IMG/VR virus record: IMGVR_UViG_3300033153_009399
Coordinates: 1-37,583 of that record
DNA: 37,583 nt
From: a virus
Direction: 5' to 3' (one strand)
In this document: in pieces, positions 16,850-23,127 of the stretch
Numbering within the stretch: position 1 is the stretch's first letter
How the letters are laid out: the number at the start of each line of letters is the position of its first letter
Notes under the pieces: model-generated
What the model was told of the DNA's origin: nothing
The model's input: the letters and a program-made list of their open reading frames with translations, nothing else
Database searches by the model: none
Program-made: the position numbers and the translations under genes

Positions 16850-17413
16850 TCACTTCACGGTCGCCTTGGCTTTGCAATTCGGACATATCGCTACTATTGG
16901 ACGCTCATCCGATGTGATGCTAAATTTCGTGCTACATCGGGGGCATGTGAGAACGTTCGGTGATGTCGCCGGCTTGCTTACGGGTAAAATATCCTTGAGG
17001 ATATCTCCCTTCATTTTGAGATATTCTGATTCCGTGATCAGTTCACGCTCTTTCAATGATACCAATTTGTCGAGGACGTCGATCTTCTTCTCGAGGGGTA
17101 CGTCTTCCTGTGGCGGCTTCTCGTATGACCGCCACTGCTCACCCGCTTCGGCGATTTCGATGAGCATCTTCTGGCGTTTGAGGACCGCGTACAATGCCGG
17201 GAACAGGAACGTTAATGTGATGACCCCGACGATCGGCCATACGACCAGCGATATGATAATGATGAACGAAACCCCGGGCTCGTCCATCTGACTCGTGCTA
17301 ATATAGACGAATGCGAACAGGCCTATTAGAATCGCGAACCATACCATGAATGCCTGGTCGATCTCCGATAAAGAGTCGTCCTGCCCCAATCCTCCGAGGT
17401 CGGGATCGCTCAT
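16850..17413 (-). CDS. Membrane protein with SHOCT domain and C-terminal zinc ribbon
   Basis: 187 residues. Acidic N-terminus, membrane segments at about 21-40 and 48-75, then a cytoplasmic region. A SHOCT-type helix pair occurs at about 110-140 (VLDKLVSLKERELITESEYL matches the 'LKeLkeqGlIteeEFe' pattern), followed by a zinc ribbon with Cys at 157, 160, 177 and 180. Its ATG overlaps the stop of the ribbon-helix-helix gene (ATGA on the minus strand), so the two are co-translated from the divergent promoter. The leftward direction and pairing with a regulator suggest a prophage-expressed function such as exclusion or membrane signalling; that is inference. Confidence 0.75.
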   Translation of the reverse strand: MSDPDLGGLGQDDSLSEIDQAFMVWFAILIGLFAFVYISTSQMDEPGVSFIIIISLVVWPIVGVITLTFLFPALYAVLKRQKMLIEIAEAGEQWRSYEKPPQEDVPLEKKIDVLDKLVSLKERELITESEYLKMKGDILKDILPVSKPATSPNVLTCPRCSTKFSITSDERPIVAICPNCKAKATVK

Positions 17414-17592
17414 CCCTCTTCACCCTTCCCGAGGTTCCGGATGGCGATATGGGCCTCATCCTTCTCGAGCCCGTCCGCTAATTTCTGACGGATGTACTCC
17501 TGCCGGGAGAGTTGATCCCCACTGTTGTGCATGACCACATCTATACGCTCTACCATCTTCTCTGTAAGCCGGAGCGTTATATTCACCGACAT
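17410..17592 (-). CDS. Ribbon-helix-helix (CopG-type) regulator
   Basis: 60 residues from the ATG at 17592. The N-terminal strand MSVNITLRLTEKMVERID, turn, and RQEYIRQKLADGLEKD helix are typical of CopG/Arc/MetJ DNA-binding dimers, with the strand SVNITLRL as the DNA-contacting ribbon. An upstream in-frame ATG at 17616 overlaps the TATA region, so the leaderless start at 17592 is preferred: the TATA box at 17618-17628 is about 26-30 bases away. It heads a two-gene minus operon and likely binds the TGACGTA cluster in the divergent region to repress itself and the facing gene. Confidence 0.75.
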   Translation of the reverse strand: MSVNITLRLTEKMVERIDVVMHNSGDQLSRQEYIRQKLADGLEKDEAHIAIRNLGKGEEG

Positions 17593-17632
17593 CCAAAACC
17601 TATGTTTCCACTCCATACTTATACTTTTGTGT
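17593..17632 (-). promoter_or_regulatory. Minus-strand leaderless promoter of the RHH/SHOCT operon
   Basis: On the minus strand AAAAGTATAAG (17628 down to 17618) is a TATA box with its centre about 29 bases before the ATG at 17592. The predicted transcript starts 0-3 bases before the start codon. Confidence 0.6.
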
Positions 17633-17639
17633 ACGCCTG

Positions 17640-17704
17640 TTTACGTCACGAAACACTTATATACACCGGCGTACTATGACGTAACATGACGTATTGGAAC
17701 GTCA
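17640..17704. promoter_or_regulatory. Operator cluster with four TGACGTA-type sites and plus-strand TATA box
   Basis: Sites: TTTACGTCA (17640-17648, inverted), TGACGTAA (17677-17684), TGACGTAT (17687-17694) and AACGTCA (17698-17704, inverted). The two middle copies are 10 bases apart, one helical turn, the usual spacing for cooperative ribbon-helix-helix dimers. The plus-strand TATA box CTTATATA (17656-17663) lies inside the cluster. Binding would block both divergent promoters. This looks like the virus's switch region. Confidence 0.65.
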
Positions 17705-17717
17705 GGGATGCGATGTG

Positions 17718-17861
17718 ATGAGTAAACGCCATGGAATGCAGGTTCATGTTAAGACCTACAAACGTTTCCGCTCCTACTCCTCATTCGCTTCTTTGAGCAA
17801 TAACGAACTGCTCACTACGTTACTGGACGAGCTGGACTCCCTGCGGGGGGGCAGCCAATGA
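17718..17861 (+). CDS. Small ribbon-helix-helix-like protein
   Basis: 47 residues, starting MSKRHGMQVHVKTYKRFRSY. The pattern strand (MQVHVK), TYKRF helix, turn, then LSNNELLTTLLDELDSL helix resembles the minimal CopG/Arc fold ('VxVsxxTyxrlxxla ... sxNExixxLld'). It faces the other RHH gene across the operator cluster, like a Cro/CI-style pair built from two small RHH proteins. It heads the rightward early operon. The ATG at 17718 has only weak upstream pairing. The fold call is from pattern, not alignment. Confidence 0.6.
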   Translation: MSKRHGMQVHVKTYKRFRSYSSFASLSNNELLTTLLDELDSLRGGSQ

Positions 17862-18136
17862 ATTATCCCTCTGGCCCCGCTGCCGCCGAATTCTCAGAGC
17901 CTGCGTCCTCTCTGCATACGAGAGAAGGCAATGTCACCTCTGGCGGCGACGGTTCCGGCGGTAACTCCGAGACTGGCATAGCACCTATCCCCTCGGAGCC
18001 CGACAACGGGGGGGACGGAACCACAGTGGTCCCCTTGGTTCGATCCGTCCCCCCTTCCCGCTTACCCGAAGAAGAAACTGGGAGGAATTTGTTTGAAGGA
18101 AAAGATGGAGAAGAACCCGGAGACGCGAAGCAGTGA
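17858..18136 (+). CDS. Doubtful low-complexity ORF (92 codons) over a structured region
   Basis: The ATG at 17858 overlaps the preceding stop and follows a GGGGGG run, so translation is possible. However, the 92-residue product is Gly/Ser/Pro/Glu-rich without recognisable structure, third positions are less G/C-biased than neighbours, and the sequence contains two strong inverted repeats (17965-17998 and 18009-18054). Its last 44 bases overlap the well-supported 49-residue gene at 18093. Either a disordered small protein or an untranslated structured leader. Confidence 0.4.
   Translation: MNYPSGPAAAEFSEPASSLHTREGNVTSGGDGSGGNSETGIAPIPSEPDNGGDGTTVVPLVRSVPPSRLPEEETGRNLFEGKDGEEPGDAKQ
17965..18054. 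repeat. Two consecutive inverted repeats (potential RNA hairpins)
   Basis: CTCCGAG (17965-17971) with CTCGGAG (17992-17998) gives a 7-bp stem. GGGGGGACGGA (18009-18019) with TCCGTCCCCCC (18044-18054) gives a perfect 11-bp stem, extended inside by GAACCA (18018-18023)/TGGTTC (18036-18041) as an alternative pairing. They precede the ribosome site at 18081 and could control early-operon translation or transcription. Confidence 0.55.
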
Positions 18137-18242
18137 GATCGCGAAGGCGATGATCGAGGAAATCCAGACGGCCCTCGACGCTCGCGGTCAGAACACCGAC
18201 GCCGAGACGCTGAACGACATCATGTCCATCGTGGGGTGCTGA
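18093..18242 (+). CDS. Small helical protein (TTG start)
   Basis: 49 residues starting MKEKMEKNPETRSSEIAKAM. GGAGG at 18081-18085 lies 7 bases before the TTG. All later codons show strong G/C third-position bias, which marks it as real despite its size. Charged helical content (SSEIAKAMIEEIQTALDARG, AETLNDIMSIVGC) suggests a small partner or DNA-binding helix pair. It precedes the Gam-like gene by 2 bases. Confidence 0.65.
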   Translation: MKEKMEKNPETRSSEIAKAMIEEIQTALDARGQNTDAETLNDIMSIVGC

Positions 18243-18244
18243 GA

Positions 18245-18889
18245 ATGACCATGGGAACCGAGCACGAGGACGGGGGGCCGCTCGAACACGGAATGCAGAT
18301 CGGCGATCTCCTCAGACGCTACAACGAGCTGTCGGGGTGGATCGAGGACGAGGGTGCTTCCATGCTCGCAGATCCGGCCGTAATCGCGGCGCAGGGGCAG
18401 TACAATGAGATCACCGAGCAGATCACCCAACTCCAAGAGAAGCTCGATCCCGCACAGGAGCGTATCGCGGAAGTATCGAAACGATACCACGAGAAGATAT
18501 CTCTCCATGCAAACATCCGGGAGAAGATCCTCGACCAGGTCCGCGACTCGTGGGTCGCCGAGTTCGGAGATCTGAAAGAGCTCGACGTCATCGACGGGCT
18601 CGACATCATCCACGCGAACGTCAAGGTGACGAAGAGCCTTGAGGTCCTCGACCCCGTGAAGGTCGTCGACGTCCTGGTCGCGAACGGCAAGGTCAAAGAG
18701 GGCGTGAGCGGCTTCCGGAAGGCGTTCCTGCGGAAACTGAAAGACGTCGGGATCCTCGGCGACGACGCGGCGACGTACTCGGAGAAGCATAACCTGTACG
18801 TCCAGGTGGAGAAGCCGGACGCGGGGATGGCCGAGCTCGAGGAGCGCCACCGGGCAGAGCTGGAGAAGGACGGGCTGGTGGTCGAATGA
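18245..18889 (+). CDS. Possible Mu Gam-like DNA-end protection protein
   Basis: 214 residues. The N-terminal half is a coiled coil (about 45-110, YNEITEQITQLQEKLDPAQE onward). The C-terminal half has an alpha/beta block VKVTKSLEVLDPVKVVDVLV, then a helix and a final strand NLYVQVEKPD. The order 'coiled coil, FG..., strand, vxVtDxxkVldxLxxxG, strand' resembles phage Mu Gam, a Ku-like protein that shields DNA ends from exonuclease. Position as the first sizeable early gene fits a protection role. The match is by pattern only; a plain coiled-coil structural protein remains possible. ATG 18245 follows GGGGTG by 6 bases. Confidence 0.5.
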   Translation: MTMGTEHEDGGPLEHGMQIGDLLRRYNELSGWIEDEGASMLADPAVIAAQGQYNEITEQITQLQEKLDPAQERIAEVSKRYHEKISLHANIREKILDQVRDSWVAEFGDLKELDVIDGLDIIHANVKVTKSLEVLDPVKVVDVLVANGKVKEGVSGFRKAFLRKLKDVGILGDDAATYSEKHNLYVQVEKPDAGMAELEERHRAELEKDGLVVE

Positions 18890-19077
18890 CCAGGCGTATC
18901 TGCATATACTGTGAGACGGGCCCGGAGGAGTGTCGGGCCTGCACCTGGATAGGAACGCGCTACCCATCGAAGTACACCGGCAAGCGGTTCCGCACGATGG
19001 AAGGTATGGACAAGGTCCTGCCAGACCGACACGCAGACGGCAAGACACCCACGAAGGTAAAGGGGGTGGTCGAATGA
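18886..19077 (+). CDS. Small zinc-ribbon protein
   Basis: 63 residues with four Cys near the N-terminus (CIYCETGPEECRAC), a probable single zinc site, and a basic C-terminus. Coupled to the Gam-like gene (ATGA). The end of the gene carries a tandem octamer duplication (GAATGAGC twice, 19073-19088) that provides two successive ATGs. No function recognised. Confidence 0.65.
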   Translation: MTRRICIYCETGPEECRACTWIGTRYPSKYTGKRFRTMEGMDKVLPDRHADGKTPTKVKGVVE

Positions 19078-19081
19078 GCGA

Positions 19082-19225
19082 ATGAGCGACCGGTGCCGTG
19101 ATCACAAGTGGAACCGCTTCAAGAAGCCGGAGGGTGGTTCCATGAGGACGTGCGAGCGATGCGGTCGCACCGAGGGGTACTTCCAGGTTGGTGACGAGGA
19201 GCCCAGGTGGGAGGCGGTCGCGTGA
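19082..19225 (+). CDS. Small zinc-finger protein
   Basis: 47 residues with CRDHKW and CERCGR motifs; Cys/His pairs (C5, H8, C24, C27) could bind one zinc. The first ATG of the tandem duplication (19074) is followed by a stop after three codons, so translation must use the second at 19082. The stop overlaps the next start (GTGA). Function unknown. Confidence 0.6.
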   Translation: MSDRCRDHKWNRFKKPEGGSMRTCERCGRTEGYFQVGDEEPRWEAVA

Positions 19226-19545
19226 ACGTCAAGCACCACATCATCCGGATAACCATCGACGACGCTGGCTGGGATGACGGCGACCCGGAGCTCAAGTACG
19301 CCCGTGAGAAGGACGTCCGCGTTGCGCTCGAAGACGCCATAACCGCCGTGAACAAGAGCCTCGGCGGGAAGGAGTACGGCGTCACGGTCGACGGCGAGAA
19401 CTGGGAGTCAGCGCATCTCCACTGCCCGGAGTGCGGGTGCGAGGACGAGGACGGGCTCGCGTCGTATGTCGGGAAGAAGTGCACCGACGCATACCTCCCG
19501 CGCCGGAAGTGGGACTGCGACGGTGTGATCGAGGTGGTCGAATGA
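19222..19545 (+). CDS. Zinc-ribbon protein
   Basis: 107 residues. The N-terminus is an alpha/beta domain (VKHHIIRITIDDAGW, a VRVALEDAITAVNKSLG helix), then CPECGC and later Cys at KKCTD and WDCDG, forming a ribbon in the C-terminal third. The GTG at 19222 overlaps the previous stop and has GGGAGG upstream. One of a run of coupled small genes; function unknown. Confidence 0.65.
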   Translation: MNVKHHIIRITIDDAGWDDGDPELKYAREKDVRVALEDAITAVNKSLGGKEYGVTVDGENWESAHLHCPECGCEDEDGLASYVGKKCTDAYLPRRKWDCDGVIEVVE

Positions 19546-19850
19546 GTGCCGACCCACTCGACACGGCGCTCAATCTGGATGCCACTGGAGAGCGCGGGGT
19601 CCGGTGGTTGCTTCGAGCGATGGAGCGATCAACCGACACCCTGAACGACGACCTCACCGAACCCGCCGAGGCCGCGCTCTATTTCGGGATGAGGGGATAC
19701 GAGTCTGGTCGTGACGTACCAAAGAACCCCACTCCTCAGCAGATGTTCAAGGAGGGGTTCTACGAAGGCGTCGATTATGTTCTCCGACACCACCTCCGTC
19801 CCCACCGGAACACGCTCAACGCGATCATTACAAGGGGGCGTCAGACGTGA
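19542..19850 (+). CDS. Small helical protein of unknown function
   Basis: 102 residues, helical, with ERGVRWLLRAMERSTDTLND and a C-terminal KEGFYEGVDYVLRHHLRPHR segment. ATG at 19542 overlaps the previous stop; its own stop overlaps the following GTG. The next gene contains a related 'YFRGYRKALQEL' helix, so the two may be distant paralogues. Confidence 0.6.
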   Translation: MSADPLDTALNLDATGERGVRWLLRAMERSTDTLNDDLTEPAEAALYFGMRGYESGRDVPKNPTPQQMFKEGFYEGVDYVLRHHLRPHRNTLNAIITRGRQT

Positions 19851-20194
19851 TCACCACCGAGGACCTCGACGCATCCGACGCGTACGCGAAGAGAGCGATG
19901 GAGAAGGGCGCTGAACGCAATCAGATGTCAGAGGTTATTTATTTCCGTGGCTACCGGAAGGCACTCCAGGAGTTGAGATGGACGCCCTTCCACCGGGATG
20001 GACCCGCCTCGACGACGGGAAGGGAAACCCAGTCTGCCCCCGTTGCTCGAACGGCGACCATGAGCATCACCGCTACGGTGGCATCCTCTACGACTGCAAG
20101 GAACTCCCGCCGGTCGAGTTCTATCTGCCGCCCGTCGAGGGCGAGGAGCACTCGATATGCCCGTATCAGTGCTGTTGCCCGGAGCATGAGGTGA
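19847..20194 (+). CDS. Small helical protein with lost stop (probable frameshift)
   Basis: The first 43 codons from GTG 19847 show good coding bias and a helical sequence (AYAKRAMEKGAERNQMSEVI, YFRGYRKALQEL). From about 19978 the frame runs another 217 bases across the next gene in the wrong frame with poor codon bias. A single-base shift would end the protein at the TGA at 19974-19976, directly before the ATG at 19978, which is the layout used elsewhere. So the reading frame here is either broken, mis-sequenced, or carries an unusual long overlap. Confidence 0.45.
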   Translation: MITTEDLDASDAYAKRAMEKGAERNQMSEVIYFRGYRKALQELRWTPFHRDGPASTTGRETQSAPVARTATMSITATVASSTTARNSRRSSSICRPSRARSTRYARISAVARSMR

Positions 20195-20202
20195 GGGGAT
20201 GA
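19978..20202 (+). CDS. Cys/His-rich zinc protein
   Basis: 74 residues with CPRCSNGDHEHH in the first half and CPYQCCCPEH near the end, enough ligands for two zinc sites. Strong coding bias in this frame contrasts with the overlapping extension of the preceding gene. The stop overlaps the next ATG. Function unknown. Confidence 0.65.
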   Translation: MDALPPGWTRLDDGKGNPVCPRCSNGDHEHHRYGGILYDCKELPPVEFYLPPVEGEEHSICPYQCCCPEHEVRG

Positions 20203-20813
20203 CCCTCGTCTGCCCGAAGTGCGGGAAGCCCTGCGACGCGGGGAGCACGAAGTCGAGCTGGTCATGCTCGGCATGCGGAGCATCCGGCAAGAACGGGTTC
20301 CCCGGCAACGACGGCATGCCGGCGCATCAGTTCACCGTCATGCGATACGACGACGGACGTGTCCGAATAAAACGTCCGCGCCTGGAGCTGTGGGAGCAGT
20401 TCAAGCTCACGGAGATAATGCTCCACGACCTCGCCGACCGCACGACGCACGGGATCCACGACGAGGTCTATTCGGACGGCGCGTTCGGGATCCGGAAGTC
20501 ATCACTGTTCACGATGCAGGGCTCCATCAACCGCGCCCTTCACGCCCTCGACGGCTGGAAGGACATGAACGCGCCGATGGATGTTGTCGAGATAGAGCAC
20601 GACGAGGAACATGCACCTGACGATCCACCGAAGGACGGGAGCCCCCCAAAGGAGGACGTCCCCGAATGGGCGAACGCGACGTGCGCTGACTGTAACGAAC
20701 CCATCAGCGTGAAGGTGGACGAGTTCAGCCAGAAGGAATACGGGCGTCCCTTGTGCTGGAAACACCAGCGCGCCGAGGACAAGGTCCGTGCTGAGAAGGA
20801 GGCCACCAAATGA
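20199..20813 (+). CDS. Double zinc-ribbon protein, possibly nucleic-acid binding
   Basis: 204 residues. N-terminal ribbon with CPKCGKPC and CSACG (residues 5-27). Residues about 43-125 form a mixed helical domain (HQFTVMRYDDGRVRIKRP, then two helices). An acidic linker spans about 130-155. The C-terminal zinc motif CADCNEPISVKVDEFSQKEY...CWKHQ matches a terminal finger often found on phage recombination and ssDNA-binding proteins ('CxxCgxxIsxxVxxySxxxfGrxLCxxHQ'). Its place before the integrase fits a recombination or single-strand-binding role; the central domain is not recognised. Confidence 0.65.
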   Translation: MTLVCPKCGKPCDAGSTKSSWSCSACGASGKNGFPGNDGMPAHQFTVMRYDDGRVRIKRPRLELWEQFKLTEIMLHDLADRTTHGIHDEVYSDGAFGIRKSSLFTMQGSINRALHALDGWKDMNAPMDVVEIEHDEEHAPDDPPKDGSPPKEDVPEWANATCADCNEPISVKVDEFSQKEYGRPLCWKHQRAEDKVRAEKEATK

Positions 20814-20923
20814 CCCTCCGCATCGGCATCGGCATCATCGAGCCTCGCGGGGAGCTGACCCACCGCCGCACGCTTGCGGTGGACCCGGACAAGACTCTCA
20901 CGGTAACGGAGGGGCTGGAGTGA
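20810..20923 (+). CDS. Very small protein (37 residues)
   Basis: ATG at 20810 overlaps the preceding stop (ATGA) and is preceded by GGAGG (20798-20802). The short beta-like product (TLRIGIGIIEPRG) ends at a TGA that overlaps the next GTG. G/C-rich third positions support coding. Function unknown. Confidence 0.5.
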   Translation: MTLRIGIGIIEPRGELTHRRTLAVDPDKTLTVTEGLE

Positions 20924-21066
20924 GCGCCCCCGTCGAGGTCGGCGTCAGGCTCACGGCTTCGTCCGGCAAAGAGCTGGAGGCGATCAAGTGCGAGCTGTGT
21001 CTGACCGAGCACCTCCGGGGTACGAAGTTATGCTACAACTGCGGGAGCTGCCTGACGTGCGGGTGA
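20920..21066 (+). CDS. Small Cys-rich zinc protein
   Basis: 48 residues from GTG 20920 (GTGA overlap). The C-terminal half holds CELC, CYNCGSC and LTCG, six Cys in all, a compact zinc knuckle-like arrangement. Function unknown. Confidence 0.6.
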   Translation: MSAPVEVGVRLTASSGKELEAIKCELCLTEHLRGTKLCYNCGSCLTCG

Positions 21067-21070
21067 TCAC

Positions 21071-21277
21071 ATGAAAAGGAGAACGATGACCATCGGCCAA
21101 TGGAACGGCTTCATGCGCGAGATCCTCGAGGAGCTCGGTTGCGAGATAGTCGACATGTTGACGGACGAGAAGGGTCATCATCACATCGAAGCGATCATGC
21201 CTAATGGGATGATCTTCCAGTTCCGGAGGACGTCGAGCAGCTACACGTACGACGGGGTGAAGGACGGGGGTGACTGA
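21071..21277 (+). CDS. Small alpha/beta protein of unknown function
   Basis: 68 residues. GGTGATC lies directly upstream of the ATG. One amphipathic helix (IGQWNGFMREILEELGCEIV), then DEKGHHHIEAIMPNGMIFQF strands. This 'helix, catalytic-looking EKGHHH, hairpin' pattern resembles small nuclease-like or toxin-like folds, but I see no conserved active site that would justify naming one. Confidence 0.6.
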   Translation: MKRRTMTIGQWNGFMREILEELGCEIVDMLTDEKGHHHIEAIMPNGMIFQFRRTSSSYTYDGVKDGGD

Positions 21278-21279
21278 GG

Positions 21280-21498
21280 ATGGGAATCTACACTATTGGA
21301 AACGGATGGGCCGCAGAGAGAACGAAAGATGGGGACGTTGTAATATGGCTCGATGAGGACCACACCCCATCAGGAATGAACATTCGGATTGAGTTCAGTC
21401 GGACAGAATGGGTTTCATTGGTGACGCACATGGCGAACTTCCGTGGGGCTATTACACACGCACTCGCCGAGACGCTTCATGATGACGGGAGGCCCTGA
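21280..21498 (+). CDS. Small protein of unknown function
   Basis: 72 residues, strand-rich first half (IYTIGNGWAAERTKDGDVVIW) and a C-terminal helix. GGGGGTGACTGAGG immediately precedes the ATG, a start cassette shared with several other small genes here (26912, 32990). Its bases are AT-richer than the flanking zinc genes, suggesting separate acquisition. Confidence 0.6.
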   Translation: MGIYTIGNGWAAERTKDGDVVIWLDEDHTPSGMNIRIEFSRTEWVSLVTHMANFRGAITHALAETLHDDGRP

Positions 21499-21978
21499 AT
21501 GCCCGAGCTCTGCTCGAACTGCGGGACCAAGATGGTGTGCGTCGAGAAGGGCATCTATCGATGCAACAAGTGCTGGCCGAAGAAGGAGACGAACATCGAG
21601 ATATCTGTCGGTGGTAAGAAGGCCGCCGACCTCACGTTCAAACAGATGGAAGAGCTCCCGGGAAGAATAGAGTCCGGCGAGTTCGACCACATCATCAAGA
21701 AGGAGAGAGGTGAGCGTAGCATGGACATCGAACTGGAAGTTATCGAGATCGACACGAAGGAGAAGTCTGACGGATCGAGCGTCACGTACAAGCTGGCGCA
21801 GAAGGTCGGCAAGGACGAGAAGCCCGACTTCAAGATGACCACAGACGAGACCACCGCGAAGGCGTGGAACCTGGAGATGGTCGGCGACGTGATCACGTTC
21901 ACCGTCGGGAAGGTCGAGAAGCAGACGACCCTCGACGAATCTTGGAGGCACAAGAATGATAAGGAGACGACGAGATAG
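21499..21978 (+). CDS. Zinc-ribbon protein with separable C-terminal domain
   Basis: 159 residues. Zinc ribbon at 4-25 (CSNCG, CNKC), a helix-rich linker, then an 85-residue beta domain beginning at an in-frame ATG (21721). GGTGA lies 7 bases before that internal ATG, so the C-terminal domain might also be made alone, as with the protease/scaffold pair. The gene ends 11 bases before the integrase start. Function unknown; possible integrase accessory by position. Confidence 0.6.
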   Translation: MPELCSNCGTKMVCVEKGIYRCNKCWPKKETNIEISVGGKKAADLTFKQMEELPGRIESGEFDHIIKKERGERSMDIELEVIEIDTKEKSDGSSVTYKLAQKVGKDEKPDFKMTTDETTAKAWNLEMVGDVITFTVGKVEKQTTLDESWRHKNDKETTR

Positions 21979-21989
21979 GGAGGTGACAG

Positions 21990-22934
21990 ATGAGGCCGCC
22001 GAGCTTCGGTACGGAGCTGGAGCGGTATCTATCGAGTCTCAGACGCAAGGAGAGGACGCAGAGGCATATAGACGACAGCGCGAGGGTGCTCAGGCACTGC
22101 TTCCGGCTGTTGAAGGAGATCCGGGGAACGCGAACAAAATACCTGCCGCAACCGATCACCATAACGCAGGACGAGCTGATCGAGCTGAAGCACATGATCC
22201 CGGGGGGCCCGGGGAACAAGAAGTACCAGCTCGGCATCATGATGGCGTTCCTGCACAAGTGCGGGAACCCGCTCGACAGACCCTTACTACAACACCACAT
22301 ACCGGACAGGCCGAGGCTCACCATGGACGAGCTCGACTGCATGATGTCATGTCTAAATGGATGGCGGACATTCGAGCAGCATCAGATACGGATCATGGTG
22401 ATGACGGGCCTGCTGACGGCACGTCGAAAGATGGCCCTCGGGATGACACCCGGAGACATCCACCCGACCTACATCCGGGGGATCGACAAGGGCCCCGGCG
22501 GAGGACGGGAACGTGTGATCCCGATCAACCCGGAGATCTTCGACGAGTACCAGGAGTTCCTCGAACACCGTCGTCAGGTGATCCGGTCGGTGAAGCAGAT
22601 TTCACCGGATGCGCCGATCCCGGACAAGCTGTTCATCTGGACGAAGTACGAGCGGAAAAAAATGGGGAACCTGACGCGGTCGTCTCTGGAGAACAGGATG
22701 CACACGCTCTCGGACGAGCTCGGGTTCCGCGTGACCTTCCACATGCTCCGGAGAGCGGGGTGCGAGATGCTCATCAGAAACGGGACACCTGTCCCGGTGG
22801 CGATGAGGATCAGCGACCACTCGACGGAAGCGGTGTTCCGCCACTACGTCGGCGAGCTCGAAGATCTCGCACGGGACGCGGTGCGCGACAGCATCTATCA
22901 ACCTCTGATAGCTCCGAAGATGAGAAGAGTCTGA
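21990..22934 (+). CDS. int: Tyrosine recombinase (integrase)
   Basis: 314 residues. An N-terminal SAM-like core-binding region (about 1-105) precedes a catalytic domain with the full active-site set: Arg in TGLLTARRKMALG (R145/146), the beta-hairpin Lys at about 167, HMLRR (H251, R254), ISDHSTEAVFRHY (H277) and the nucleophile Tyr286. It would catalyse site-specific integration of the circular genome into the host chromosome. GGGAGGTGAC precedes the ATG. A structured intergenic element follows the gene, the usual place for the attachment site. No excisionase is evident among the recognisable genes. Confidence 0.9.
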   Translation: MRPPSFGTELERYLSSLRRKERTQRHIDDSARVLRHCFRLLKEIRGTRTKYLPQPITITQDELIELKHMIPGGPGNKKYQLGIMMAFLHKCGNPLDRPLLQHHIPDRPRLTMDELDCMMSCLNGWRTFEQHQIRIMVMTGLLTARRKMALGMTPGDIHPTYIRGIDKGPGGGRERVIPINPEIFDEYQEFLEHRRQVIRSVKQISPDAPIPDKLFIWTKYERKKMGNLTRSSLENRMHTLSDELGFRVTFHMLRRAGCEMLIRNGTPVPVAMRISDHSTEAVFRHYVGELEDLARDAVRDSIYQPLIAPKMRRV

Positions 22935-22954
22935 AGGCTGCGAATAGAGCCGAG

Positions 22955-23044
22955 AAGTGCTACTACGCGAAACGCCAGACAACGAGTGGGCCCGGCCGGA
23001 TTCGGTCCTACTATACCCCCTGGCTCATCCCGGGAGTAGCACTT
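22955..23044. other. Structured element after the integrase; attachment-site or RNA candidate
   Basis: AAGTGCTACT (22955-22964) and AGTAGCACTT (23035-23044) are perfect 10-base inverted repeats enclosing 70 bases, with a nested CCCGG (22991-22995)/CCGGG (23030-23034) pair and a short T-run (TTTTT) at the right edge. It fills most of the 193-base gap between the integrase and the next gene and contains no credible ORF. Possible roles: attP core with arm sites, a terminator, or a structured RNA. I see no tRNA 3' end in it. Confidence 0.5.
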
Positions 23045-23127
23045 TTTGGTACTACCGTTGATCCAGTCGTCGCAAACGACGGGATCAGCGAACGCTCTTT
23101 TGATGCACTGAGAGCGGGGGTGCGTTG

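Noticed and set aside
18036-18054. tRNA-like T-arm sequence GGTTCGATCC near a G/C stem
   Set aside because: The flanking bases do not form the T stem (second pair is G-G) and no anticodon or D arm could be placed upstream, so it is treated as a hairpin.
20691-20700. TGTAACGAAC inside the 20199 gene as a further iteron
   Set aside because: Only the six-base core matches and it is isolated in a coding region, so it is likely chance.
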